A stretch of DNA of 8,578 nt from Promethearchaeota archaeon (GTDB lineage Archaea > Asgardarchaeota > Lokiarchaeia > Sigyniarchaeales > SOKP01), in contig JAUWHL010000116.1 of NCBI GenBank assembly GCA_030605895.1, positions 1 through 8,578 of the forward strand, written 5' to 3'. The notes below the pieces were generated by a model that saw nothing but the letters and a program-made list of their open reading frames with translations, was not told where the DNA came from and searched no databases. A program made the translations under genes and the position numbers. Shown piece by piece: positions 1 to 5,574 of the stretch (the first letter of the stretch is position 1; every line of letters begins with the position of its first letter).

Positions 1-1
1 A

Positions 2-118
2 ATTAAACCAGATTGTGGTTTCTTGCCGCTTAAAGTTTTCGGAGAAGAAGATGGATATCAAATCGCAATTAGAAAAGTGAAGAATATGGTTCTTGCCTTG
101 AATGCAATTAAAAAATAG
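2..118 (+). CDS. C-terminal end of a MetE-like (cobalamin-independent methionine synthase family) protein, cut by the window edge
   Basis: Only the last 38 codons are present, ending at TAG 116-118. The frame contains Lys-Pro-Asp-Cys-Gly-Phe at bases 5-22, followed about 20 residues later by a helix with the pattern K-N-M-V-L-A-L-N. A PDCG motif followed by such a terminal helix is characteristic of the C-terminal domain of the MetE/UROD-like superfamily, in which that cysteine is a zinc ligand that helps activate the thiol substrate. Archaeal members are usually short C-terminal-domain-only methionine synthases using a methyl-corrinoid or pterin donor; some relatives are other methyltransferases, so the exact substrate cannot be named from this piece. 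It converges on the minus-strand gene at 223-720. A second, degraded copy of its last codons lies at about 830-898. Confidence 0.7.
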   Translation: MKPDCGFLPLKVFGEEDGYQIAIRKVKNMVLALNAIKK

Positions 119-154
119 AGGTAATAAATAAGTTTAATAAAAGTACTAATACAG

Positions 155-176
155 AAAAAAAAAGAGAAAAAAAAAA
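155..176 (-). terminator. T-rich terminator for the minus-strand secreted-protein gene
   Basis: Two A-runs, A10 at 155-164 and A9 at 168-176, separated by GAG, read as T9-CTC-T10 on the minus strand. They begin about 47 bases past the stop codon of the gene at 223-720. Archaeal RNA polymerase terminates at such oligo-T tracts without a hairpin, and none is visible here. The placement suits the minus-strand gene; the converging MetE-like gene on the plus strand has no comparable T-run. Confidence 0.55.
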
Positions 177-222
177 TGAAGATCTAATTGATACTCAATT
201 CTTACCATTAGGAAACAAATTC

Positions 223-720
223 TTACGGGATATATGTTTGAACTAACAGAGTGCTCTCATCAATCGCATTATTTATAAAGTTTCCACGAATACTAATGCT
301 TATATTATGATTCCCCGGTGAAATTGTATCTGTAGCCATTTGAAGTATAAATGACCCACTTGAAGCTGCATTATTGCTAGAAAATATAGCATCTGGATAT
401 TCGGGACTACTTACTTCTATACCATCAAGGATAAAATTGATTATAACTGAAGACAGTGAACCAGAGATTACAGAAGCATGTGTTTTTAAAAAAAAATACA
501 CGGATTCTCCTGATTTTACTGTAAAATTAATTGTAATGTCATCAATAGGAATATCTGTATAAATCGGTTGAGTGAAATGGGGCCAAGAATCATATATAAA
601 CCAAGTTTTTTGAATACCGCTAGTTTGTACTTGAGGGAAAAGCAGAGAATATATCCCTAATCCTAATCCTGAAAATCCAATAAGAAGAGCCAAAACTGCC
701 AATCCTTTTCCTTTTGCCAT
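223..720 (-). CDS. small membrane-anchored secreted protein with a beta-rich extracellular domain, unknown function
   Basis: The 165-residue protein starts at ATG 720-718, with a Shine-Dalgarno-like GAGG (plus-strand CCTC at 730-733) nine bases upstream. It opens with a short basic stretch (MAKGKG) and one hydrophobic, glycine-rich helix at about residues 6-28, acting as an uncleaved signal anchor or signal peptide. The rest (about 38-165) has alternating hydrophobic residues typical of beta strands, no cysteines, and possible N-glycosylation sequons at Asn65 and Asn139. A Pro-Gly-Asn-His-Asn-Ile-Ser-Ile stretch near residue 135 resembles the late strand of jelly-roll or Ig-like sandwiches. 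A topology with the domain outside the cell is inferred. From memory, Asgard genomes carry many short proteins with this kind of N-terminus; I do not recognise a named family. It lies between a MetE-like gene end and a remnant of a second copy. Confidence 0.75.
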   Translation of the reverse strand: MAKGKGLAVLALLIGFSGLGLGIYSLLFPQVQTSGIQKTWFIYDSWPHFTQPIYTDIPIDDITINFTVKSGESVYFFLKTHASVISGSLSSVIINFILDGIEVSSPEYPDAIFSSNNAASSGSFILQMATDTISPGNHNISISIRGNFINNAIDESTLLVQTYIP

Positions 721-787
721 GAGAAGATTCCTCTTTAAATAGGTTTTATTTAATAATTATTTATTTTGGATTAAAATATCATCTGTT

Positions 788-802
788 TGTTATATATTTA
801 AA
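788..802 (-). promoter_or_regulatory. candidate TATA box (BoxA) for the secreted-protein gene
   Basis: On the minus strand this reads TTTAAATATATAACA, the best match to an archaeal BoxA upstream of the ATG at 720. Initiation about 25 bases downstream would leave a leader of roughly 45 bases containing the GAGG ribosome site. The region is AT-rich, so the match could be fortuitous. Confidence 0.35.
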
Positions 803-829
803 TCTGTTGTTAATATCTCAACATTTTCC

Positions 830-898
830 AAATCAGATTTAGTAATAAAAATAAAGAAAGTGAACAACATGATTCTAGCTTTAAATGAATTGAAATAA
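830..898 (+). pseudogene. 3' remnant of a second MetE-like gene
   Basis: The plus-strand frame ending at TAA 896-898 encodes I-K-I-K-K-V-N-N-M-I-L-A-L-N-E-L-K. The end of the MetE-like gene at 2-118 encodes I-A-I-R-K-V-K-N-M-V-L-A-L-N-A-I-K-K. Over the last 18 aligned codons 11 residues are identical and three more conservative (R/K, V/I, I/L), and the copy stops one codon earlier. Six of the identical residues use different codons (for example ATC/ATA, AAT/AAC, CTT/CTA, GCC/GCT, TTG/TTA), so the copies diverged while both were translated. The frame stays open upstream to a stop at 740-742, but I find no PDCG motif and no start, so the body of the gene is gone. It lies antisense to, and between, the two minus-strand genes. 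Confidence 0.6.
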
Positions 899-934
899 TT
901 ATTATTCTATTTAAAGCTTATTTAGATTAATTGT

Positions 935-945
935 AAAAAGAAAAA
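935..945 (-). terminator. short T-rich terminator after the ESCRT-III gene
   Basis: The plus-strand A5-G-A5 reads T5-C-T5 on the minus strand, about 17 bases after the ESCRT-III stop codon at 964-962. This fits a weak oligo-T archaeal terminator; no hairpin is apparent. Confidence 0.35.
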
Positions 946-961
946 GTTACACAAGAAAGAA

Positions 962-1612
962 TTATCCTTCCAATTCTTTTCTTAATTTGTCAATTTCGTC
1001 TTTTAATTTATCTTTTGATTTAACTTCAGCTTCCTCTTCAAATTCATCGAATTCTGGGATGTAGGCTAGTTCATCAGAAGGAATTTCAGGCATTGTTCCT
1101 CCTTGATCAAGTAGCATTTCGGTTTCAAGCTGATTCAATTCATCTGTAACATCAATAGCAAGATCAATTTCTGGATCTCCTCCTAAAATCTCTGCGGCTT
1201 CCTCGATTTCAGAAACATATGCTTCAGAATCCTCGGCGATTTCGGCAACTTTAACAGGAGATGCTTTTGTGGCAATATATTCAAGTTCATCCCTAATTCC
1301 ACCCATTACATCTCCAGTTTGAGAGATAAGCGTTCCTTCTTCTATCGCTTGAATTTGTCTTTCTATCTTTAATCTTATATTATTAGATCGGTCAACTTTT
1401 GCTTGATATGATTTATATTGTACTAGATAACTCTTTGCACGTCCTTTTTCGCCTCGCTTTAAAGCGATTTTTGCATTTTTTCGGCTTATCTCAGCGCGTC
1501 GGTTGTAATTTTTATTCATCATATTTAATTTGTGGATATGACCTTTTGCTTTTGCTACTAAATTTATTTTTTCTTTACTTTTACGAGGAAAGAGTTTCTT
1601 TTTTAGACCCAT
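962..1612 (-). CDS. ESCRT-III family protein (Snf7 / CHMP4-6-like)
   Basis: The 216-residue protein has the family's charge plan: a very basic N-terminal half (residues 1-90, predicted long helices alpha1-alpha2) and an acidic C-terminal half. The segment at about 46-75 (AKIALKRGEKGRAKSYL, then YKSYQAKVDR) matches the alpha2 pattern of eukaryotic Vps20/CHMP6 and Snf7/CHMP4, where basic residues bind membrane and neighbouring subunits. Such proteins polymerise on membranes for scission or division and are disassembled by the AAA ATPase Vps4. Met174-Pro-Glu-Ile-Pro-Ser resembles a MIM2 motif, and the last helix (Leu203, Ile207, Leu210, Arg211) resembles MIM1; both bind Vps4 MIT domains in known systems. 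The ATG is supported by AGGAG (plus-strand CTCCT at 1623-1627) ten bases upstream. No vps4, vps25 or ubiquitin-system gene is adjacent. CHMP4-7-type assignment is moderately sure; Vps20-like versus Snf7-like is not settled. Confidence 0.85.
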   Translation of the reverse strand: MGLKKKLFPRKSKEKINLVAKAKGHIHKLNMMNKNYNRRAEISRKNAKIALKRGEKGRAKSYLVQYKSYQAKVDRSNNIRLKIERQIQAIEEGTLISQTGDVMGGIRDELEYIATKASPVKVAEIAEDSEAYVSEIEEAAEILGGDPEIDLAIDVTDELNQLETEMLLDQGGTMPEIPSDELAYIPEFDEFEEEAEVKSKDKLKDEIDKLRKELEG

Positions 1613-1622
1613 TTTAAGATTA

Positions 1623-1627
1623 CTCCT
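1623..1627 (-). promoter_or_regulatory. ribosome binding site of the ESCRT-III gene
   Basis: Reads AGGAG on the minus strand, ten bases before the ATG at 1612-1610. It fixes that start and shows this mRNA is led rather than leaderless. It is one of the clearest Shine-Dalgarno sites in the window; most plus-strand genes here lack one. Confidence 0.65.
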
Positions 1628-1700
1628 TTTAGAGGTTTAAATTAATTCTATCTAATTTATGAATTATAAGATTTTTCTAACTTAAAAATTTAATATTAGT

Positions 1701-1712
1701 GTATATAATATA
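1701..1712 (+). promoter_or_regulatory. candidate TATA box for 3-dehydroquinate synthase II
   Basis: GTATATAATATA lies 43-54 bases before the ATG at 1755, inside the 142-base divergent region shared with the ESCRT-III gene. A start about 25 bases downstream would give a leader of roughly 20 bases. No strong Shine-Dalgarno precedes the ATG. Confidence 0.4.
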
Positions 1713-1754
1713 ATAAAATAATTCACTTCAAAAAAGTTTTGTAGACCAATAAAT

Positions 1755-2870
1755 ATGAAAAAAGTGATATTGAACTTCGAATCTAGAATTAGCAATTTCA
1801 AGGAATTAGTTCAAGAAGCTTTTAATAAAAATATTTTAAATTTTTTAGTTTCTCAAGAGACTTTTAAAGAGTTTGAAAAAATTGAAAGGGTAGTGCTTTA
1901 TTCAAGAGACCTTAATATCCCTTCCACATATTTAGTTTATGATGATAAAACGCTATTTAAAGAAAATTTGGCCAATGAAAAGTTTGCTCATCAAAATTCA
2001 GGATTTTTCATTGAACTAAAAACTAAAGCAGATGAAAGAGAAATAATCGAACTTTCGAAAACTGGATTTATAGATTTTATAATTATTTCTGCTAAAGATT
2101 GGAAGGTAATACCATTTGAAAATCTAATAGCAGAATTGCATTCAAATGATACAGATTTAATTGCTGTAGTTGATTCAATAAAAGAAGCTGAATTGATGCT
2201 GAAAACTCTAGAAATTGGGGTAGATGGTGTACTTATAACACCTAAAACCGTAAATGAAATTAATGAACTTAAAAATTTAATTCATGATACTTTTCAAATT
2301 GATCTTATTAAAGCAAAAGTGGTGAACATTGAGAATATTTCTGAGGCAGAAAGAGTATGTGTTGATGCTTCATCACTTTTTAATATTGGTGAAGGACTTC
2401 TTGTAGGATCAACGGCAGCGGGGTTCTGTTTGATTCATTCTGAAACATTTGAAACAGAATTTGTGGCATCTAGACCATTTCGTGTCAATGCTGGTGATGT
2501 ATCTTCATATATATTGGTACCCGATGATGATCCTAAAAAAGTATATAGAACTAATTATTTAAGCGAATTGAAGGGTGGTAAAAAAGTATTAGCCGTTTCT
2601 TATAAAGGAGAGGCGCGAGTTGTTTCAGTTGGACGAGTAAAAATTGAAACTCGTCCTATGATTCGATTTGAATTAGAAGCGTTGAAGGGAAGTAAGAAAA
2701 TACAAATTAGCTGTATGTGTCAAAATGCAGAAACAATACGGTTGGTTGATGCTAATGGGAAACCTAAATCTGTGGTCGATATAAAAGTTGGTGATGAGGT
2801 ATTAATCCATATTGGTCCTGGAGCTACCCATTTTGGTACTGCAATAAAAGAAATTATTATAGAAAAATAA
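1755..2870 (+). CDS. aroB': 3-dehydroquinate synthase II (archaeal type)
   Basis: This 371-residue cytoplasmic enzyme matches the archaeal family that makes 3-dehydroquinate by NAD-dependent oxidative deamination and cyclisation of 2-amino-3,7-dideoxy-D-threo-hept-6-ulosonate, the entry to aromatic amino-acid synthesis in archaea lacking the DAHP route. Recognisable family blocks are DASSLFNIGEGLLVGS (residues 204-219) followed by His228-Ser-Glu, RPFRVNAG (240-247), ETRPM (298-302), and a C-terminal GATHFG (356-361). The N-terminal half has alternating strands and helices, including GVDGVLI at 155-161. Length is usual for the family (about 340-380) and no block is missing. It diverges from the ESCRT-III gene. 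The partner making the amino-sugar precursor (aroA', an aldolase) is not in the window, so the gene is separated from its usual pathway neighbour. Start is ATG; no competing start is better. Confidence 0.93.
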   Translation: MKKVILNFESRISNFKELVQEAFNKNILNFLVSQETFKEFEKIERVVLYSRDLNIPSTYLVYDDKTLFKENLANEKFAHQNSGFFIELKTKADEREIIELSKTGFIDFIIISAKDWKVIPFENLIAELHSNDTDLIAVVDSIKEAELMLKTLEIGVDGVLITPKTVNEINELKNLIHDTFQIDLIKAKVVNIENISEAERVCVDASSLFNIGEGLLVGSTAAGFCLIHSETFETEFVASRPFRVNAGDVSSYILVPDDDPKKVYRTNYLSELKGGKKVLAVSYKGEARVVSVGRVKIETRPMIRFELEALKGSKKIQISCMCQNAETIRLVDANGKPKSVVDIKVGDEVLIHIGPGATHFGTAIKEIIIEK

Positions 2871-2924
2871 AAATTTTATAAAAATATGCAGTTTATTAAT
2901 TACATGGAATCCAGTAACAAACTG

Positions 2925-2950
2925 TAATCAAATTTAAAATTATTTGATTA
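2925..2950. repeat. 9-base inverted repeat just upstream of the 7TM gene
   Basis: TAATCAAAT at 2925-2933 and its exact reverse complement ATTTGATTA at 2942-2950 flank an 8-base AT-rich spacer, ending 13 bases before the ATG at 2964. The position suits an operator or a structured leader. Perfect arms of this length are expected by chance a few times in DNA this AT-rich, so regulatory meaning is only a suggestion. Confidence 0.4.
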
Positions 2951-2963
2951 AGAAGAATTGAAA

Positions 2964-4016
2964 ATGTTATTACTTTCTACAGAAGGATGGTTTGAAGGAA
3001 TTTTTACAGTTGGGATTTTAATTGTTGGCTTGTTTTCAGGATTATTTTTCATATATAAATCAAGAAAAACTAAAGCTAAACTTCTTTTGTTTATGGGTTT
3101 CTTAATATTTACAGCAAGTTTAACTTACCTAGGTGTTTCCTTAGATTTTTTCACTATTCTCTTGACAGGTAAGAATATCGACAATACTAATGGATTTCAA
3201 GCCTTATTAACTTATATGTGGACTCCACCTATTGTTATTTTAGCAATATATATTGGAACTGAGATGATAATAAAAAAAAAAAAATTATTTATCTTGTCAA
3301 TCTTTTGCATTTTAGGTTTAATTTATGAGATAATTATTTTTTTAAATCCATTCAGTTCTCTTATTTCTATCACCGATGCAGTTTCTGGAGAAGCACTAAT
3401 TCATACTAATATCATTTTTGGAACTCCCTTGTTTTTTATCGTGGGATTTTTTATGATTTCAATTATTATTATTGTAGACTTAGGTTTATTTTTAAGAGGT
3501 ATTAAATCAGAGGGAATAATTAGAAAAAAGTATCTTATGCTTTCCTTAGGTTTTTTTACGTATCAAATAATAACTAGTTTTGATGCTTTTTCTTACCCTG
3601 GAGTTTTTTTAATAATCATTAGAGGGAGTATTTTTGTTTGTTTTCTAATATGGTATTTAGCCTTAAAGGAAGAACTCATTATACCTAAGAAAAAACTTCC
3701 GAAAAAGGAAGTAAAAGTTGAAGGATCATTATTTTTATTATCTGAAATAAAGCCTGGCGAAATAACAGAAGATGAAGTAACTTTTTTCCGGGAACAAAAA
3801 ATTTGTTTAGTTTGTAAAGGTGAAGTTAAAGGATTTAATTATATCTGCTCTAAATGTGATGCTTTATATTGTGAAAATTGTGCTAGAACGTTAACTAATA
3901 TTGAAAATGCATGTTGGGTTTGTAATACACCCTTTGATAAAACAAAACCTTCAAAACCTTTTACTAAGAATGGAGAAGATATAGAAATTAAAAAACCAAA
4001 TAACATTAAAAAATAA
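2964..4016 (+). CDS. seven-helix membrane protein with a C-terminal eight-cysteine zinc-binding domain
   Basis: I take the ATG at 2964 as start (350 residues); the in-frame TTG at 2958 would add only two residues, and neither has a clear ribosome site. Numbering is from that ATG. About 11-235 hold seven hydrophobic helices (roughly 13-32, 38-61, 79-101, 107-127, 150-177, 189-209, 213-234). Lysine-rich ends put the C-terminus in the cytoplasm. After a charged linker, four CxxC pairs (Cys281/284, 295/298, 303/306, 317/320) are spaced x10, x4, x10, a cross-brace layout like FYVE, PHD or RING fingers with cysteine at all eight ligands. The short tail (325-350) is basic and probably disordered. 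The 7TM part has no known receptor motif that I recognise, and no kinase or methyl-accepting domain follows. A sensor or membrane adaptor is an inference. Asgard genomes appear to reuse a similar cysteine module behind other domains, from memory. Confidence 0.8.
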   Translation: MLLLSTEGWFEGIFTVGILIVGLFSGLFFIYKSRKTKAKLLLFMGFLIFTASLTYLGVSLDFFTILLTGKNIDNTNGFQALLTYMWTPPIVILAIYIGTEMIIKKKKLFILSIFCILGLIYEIIIFLNPFSSLISITDAVSGEALIHTNIIFGTPLFFIVGFFMISIIIIVDLGLFLRGIKSEGIIRKKYLMLSLGFFTYQIITSFDAFSYPGVFLIIIRGSIFVCFLIWYLALKEELIIPKKKLPKKEVKVEGSLFLLSEIKPGEITEDEVTFFREQKICLVCKGEVKGFNYICSKCDALYCENCARTLTNIENACWVCNTPFDKTKPSKPFTKNGEDIEIKKPNNIKK

Positions 4017-4052
4017 AGTATCGCTATAATATCATAGAAATTATGTAAATCT

Positions 4053-4100
4053 TATAATTATATTTTTTATATAATTATATTAAACCTTAAATTATAATTA
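4053..4100. repeat. three copies of TATAATTA in the GH57 upstream region
   Basis: TATAATTATA occurs at 4053-4062 and 4070-4079, and TATAATTA again at 4093-4100. The core is palindromic, so each copy reads the same on both strands. They fill the space between the 7TM gene's stop and the GH57 GTG start and overlap the candidate TATA box. Low-complexity AT sequence could produce this by chance. Confidence 0.4.
4063..4076 (+). promoter_or_regulatory. candidate TATA box for the GH57 gene
   Basis: TTTTTTATATAATT lies 38-51 bases before the GTG at 4114. Initiation about 25 bases downstream would leave a leader of roughly 15 bases. No Shine-Dalgarno sequence is visible before the GTG. Confidence 0.4.
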
Positions 4101-4113
4101 GAAATAACCAGAT

Positions 4114-5385
4114 GTGATTGATGTGACGACTTATTGGGCACCTTTATTACATGCTTATCAACCGCCTACTCAAGATTTTAAAGTTTTAAAAAATATCGAT
4201 AAAGAATGTTATAAGCCAATATTTTCTCTTCTGGAGAGATACGATGATATTCAATTTACTTTGAATATCAATGGTGTTCTTATTGAGTTGTTTTATGAAT
4301 ATGGTTTCGGAGATACAATGGATTTAATAAAGAATTTAGTGTCTGAGAGTAAAATTGAAATAGTTGGGACGGCAAAATTTCATCCAATCCTTCCCTTAAT
4401 CCCTCAAAAAGAAGTTCAACATCAAATTCAGATGAATGAAGAATTAAACAGGAGAGAATTTGGTCGGTGGGAAAGAAAGGGCTTTTTTCCACCAGAAATG
4501 GCTATCTCAGGAAGTGTAGCTAAATTTATACATCATTTAGGATACAAATGGGTAATTTTAAGCGGTATTGCATGTCCTGAAGAGTGGGTATATGATAAAA
4601 TCTATCTATCTCCTAATGGGCTTCAATTATTTTTTAGAGATGATATCTTGAGTAATAAAATTGCCTTTAAAAATATAACAACAAAAGAATTTGTAAAAGC
4701 TTTACTAAAGATGTATAAGAATGAGAAAGAAATTAAAAAAAATGACACTTACATCATTTCTGCATTAGATATTGAGACATTTGGTCATCATATCAGAAAT
4801 TATGAAAAAACTTTTCTAAAGAAGGTGTTAGACCTCATTTACGAGGAAGAAACAATTAAAACAATTTTTATTTCAGATCTAGACCAACATTTTCCAATTG
4901 CAAAGAAAAAAGTTATTCCAAGAGAATCAAGCTGGAGTACAACTTATGAAGATCTTAAAGCCAATATTCCATATCCTCTTTGGGATCATCCAGATAATAG
5001 TGTCCATAAGTATTATTGGAAACTAATGAAGAGTTTGAATAATCTAATGAATCTATCAGATAATCTAGATTTAACATTAGATTGGGAAATAACTAATTAC
5101 TACAATACTGCTAGGTTTTTCTATAATCGTGGTATTTATTCTTGCCCTGTATGGTGGTCTAATCCTCTCAATGGAACTTGGTCTCCAAATTTAATTTATA
5201 AAGGGGTTGAACTTCTAATAAGAGCCGCATTAAATGCTCAAATGGCCTTAGTATATGCTGGTAAGTCAGATTTGGGGGAAAGTTATTTTGATTCGATTTC
5301 TTACTATCACGGTCTTTTGCTTATGGAATTAAATAACATTACAAAACAGAATTTAAAAAGATTTAATGAGATTAAGTCCACGTGA
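4114..5385 (+). CDS. glycoside hydrolase family 57 protein (alpha-glucan-active)
   Basis: The 423-residue protein shows GH57 landmarks in order: HAYQP at 13-17, GTAKFHP at 85-91, FFPPE at 124-128, FRDDILSNKIAF at 174-185, and ALDIETFGHH at 217-226. By family analogy Glu128 is the catalytic nucleophile and Asp219 the general acid/base of a retaining mechanism in a (beta/alpha)7 barrel. The C-terminal part (about 290-410, including HKYYWKLMKSLNNLMN and a WWS/W-S-P region) is the helical domain usual in this branch. GH57 enzymes include alpha-amylases, 4-alpha-glucanotransferases and branching enzymes; this one cannot be assigned to one activity from motifs alone. No signal peptide or membrane helix is present, so a cytoplasmic role on storage glucan is likely. 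The start is GTG: TAA at 4105-4107 closes the frame upstream, leaving only GTG at 4114 or 4123. Confidence 0.88.
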   Translation: MIDVTTYWAPLLHAYQPPTQDFKVLKNIDKECYKPIFSLLERYDDIQFTLNINGVLIELFYEYGFGDTMDLIKNLVSESKIEIVGTAKFHPILPLIPQKEVQHQIQMNEELNRREFGRWERKGFFPPEMAISGSVAKFIHHLGYKWVILSGIACPEEWVYDKIYLSPNGLQLFFRDDILSNKIAFKNITTKEFVKALLKMYKNEKEIKKNDTYIISALDIETFGHHIRNYEKTFLKKVLDLIYEEETIKTIFISDLDQHFPIAKKKVIPRESSWSTTYEDLKANIPYPLWDHPDNSVHKYYWKLMKSLNNLMNLSDNLDLTLDWEITNYYNTARFFYNRGIYSCPVWWSNPLNGTWSPNLIYKGVELLIRAALNAQMALVYAGKSDLGESYFDSISYYHGLLLMELNNITKQNLKRFNEIKST

Positions 5386-5421
5386 ATATTATCAATTTTC
5401 TCTCAATACTTAATTAGGTAA

Positions 5422-5444
5422 TTTATTTTTTTAATATTTCTTTT
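5422..5444 (+). terminator. T-rich terminator after GH57
   Basis: A T-rich stretch including T7 at 5426-5432 and further TTTC and TTTT blocks begins about 37 bases after the GH57 stop. It fits an oligo-T archaeal terminator. The remaining 130 bases to the next gene hold only AT-rich sequence with a promoter candidate. Confidence 0.45.
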
Positions 5445-5518
5445 AGCATAAAAGATTCTATTGACAATGATATCCAATTAATTGAATAAAACGTAAGCAA
5501 AAATTATATAATTTCTAG

Positions 5519-5530
5519 TTTATATAATTT
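5519..5530 (+). promoter_or_regulatory. candidate TATA box for the zinc-ribbon/CPBP gene
   Basis: TTTATATAATTT is a good match to an archaeal BoxA, 45-56 bases before the ATG at 5575. The ten bases TATATAATTT also occur at 5505-5514, sixteen bases upstream, so there may be two overlapping promoters or a local duplication. Confidence 0.45.
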
Positions 5531-5574
5531 ACAAAATAAGAATATGAAAAAGAATTGCACCTAAAATCAGAATA

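Noticed and set aside
374..562. Plus-strand open frame of 62 codons opposite the secreted-protein gene.
   Set aside because: The minus-strand frame has a start with GAGG, a signal anchor and a plausible beta-rich domain; the plus frame has none of these.
743..829. Upstream continuation of the remnant frame, open from 743.
   Set aside because: It lacks the PDCG motif and resembles AT-rich intergenic translation, and it overlaps the likely promoter of the minus-strand gene, so I limit the remnant to the part that aligns.
2..898. The two MetE-like ends as direct repeats bounding an integrated element that carries the secreted-protein gene.
   Set aside because: An integration duplication would be near identical; these copies differ at many synonymous sites. 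No integrase, transposase or terminal inverted repeats are present. An old paralogue is the simpler reading.
1399..1617. Open plus-strand frame of 72 codons, hydrophobic, antisense to the ESCRT-III gene.
   Set aside because: It lies fully opposite a well-supported Snf7-type gene; hydrophobicity is the mirror of Lys/Glu-rich codons. No start signal supports it.
4280..4492. Open minus-strand frame of 70 codons inside GH57.
   Set aside because: It overlaps conserved GH57 motifs on the other strand and has no recognisable domain or ribosome site.
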